DNA of 64,000 bases from Sphingomonas jaspsi DSM 18422 (GTDB lineage Bacteria; Pseudomonadota; Alphaproteobacteria; Sphingomonadales; Sphingomonadaceae): contig NZ_KK073876.1 of assembly GCF_000585415.1 (NCBI RefSeq), forward strand, positions 1,423,810 through 1,487,809, read 5' to 3'. The notes under the pieces were generated by a model. That model worked only from the letters and a program-made list of their open reading frames with translations, was not told the DNA's origin and searched no databases. The position numbers were made by a program, and so were the translations under genes. Positions 63,934 through 64,000 of the stretch are shown here, in pieces. The number at the start of each line of letters is the position of its first letter. The stretch's first letter is position 1.

Positions 63934-64000
63934 GCGAGGCGCTTCGACAGGTTGACCAGCATCGCCGCGGTCGCGCCCCAGATGCGGCGGCCGTTCCAGT
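63930..64000 (-). CDS. CoA pyrophosphatase-like NUDIX hydrolase, C-terminal end (partial)
   Basis: Only the last 22 codons are in the window; they read WNGRRIWGATAAMLVNLSKRLA and stop in an ATGA overlap with cca. The IWGATAAML-type ending is characteristic of the NudL/YeaB-like CoA pyrophosphatase group, in which it follows the NUDIX box. The 5' part, including the NUDIX box, is off-window, so the call rests on the tail and the overlap only. Confidence 0.6.
   Translation of the reverse strand, partial: WNGRRIWGATAAMLVNLSKRLA

Overview
The window is GC-rich DNA with alphaproteobacterial, most likely sphingomonad, character. Signs are the F1-only ATP synthase operon atpHAGD-C, CpaF, a GcvA-like LysR, FecI/FecR-TonB receptor signalling, and the typical short intergenic repeats near 58.3 kb. 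No rRNA gene, intact tRNA gene, CRISPR array or complete insertion sequence was seen. No gene-free stretch exceeds 300 bases.

Bases 1 to about 21,101 are the right part of a prophage of a lambda-like (siphovirus) phage. The tail module runs rightward: a tail assembly chaperone with a -1 frameshift, tape measure, several tail proteins, gpL-like, NlpC/P60 peptidase, JAMM peptidase, gpI-like, an inserted metallophosphoesterase, gpJ-like tail tip, then small DUF genes. A leftward, translationally coupled block encodes a Rad50/SbcC-like ATPase, a small protein, thymidylate synthase and a dNMP kinase. A rightward lysis cassette (muramidase endolysin, holin-like protein, i-spanin, o-spanin, membrane protein) ends at a strong hairpin. 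The prophage stops at a duplicated 3' half of tRNA-Val(GAC), read here as attR. Head genes, integrase, repressor and attL lie off-window to the left.

From 21.1 kb on the DNA is chromosomal. A LysR regulator faces dabB-dabA-PII, an inorganic-carbon uptake operon. It is followed, leftward, by a cell-surface-signalling operon: ECF sigma, FecR, TonB-dependent receptor with STN domain, then an autotransporter. Next, all leftward, come cpaF, two membrane-associated glycosyltransferases, and the F1 ATP synthase operon with a small cysteine protein between atpD and atpC. Then come DUF1203, a GNAT, ada, a sulfotransferase-like protein, an Fe-S (6-4) photolyase-like protein, priA, purC and an M16 peptidase.

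From 54 to 58 kb is a more accessory stretch: two tiny genes divergent from a GcvA-like LysR, a hypothetical with an HTH-like motif, and a distinctly AT-rich Hanks-type kinase gene that looks horizontally acquired. The end holds parC, a GGNEF-EAL protein, a PilZ protein, cca and the tail of a NUDIX gene.

The most notable points are the frameshift chaperone, the attR, the phosphoesterase inside the tail-tip module together with a Rad50-like ATPase without its usual nuclease, the SD-sequestering hairpin before the thyA block, the dab operon, the possible AUU start of the receptor gene, the small cysteine protein in the atp operon, and the AT-rich kinase islet.
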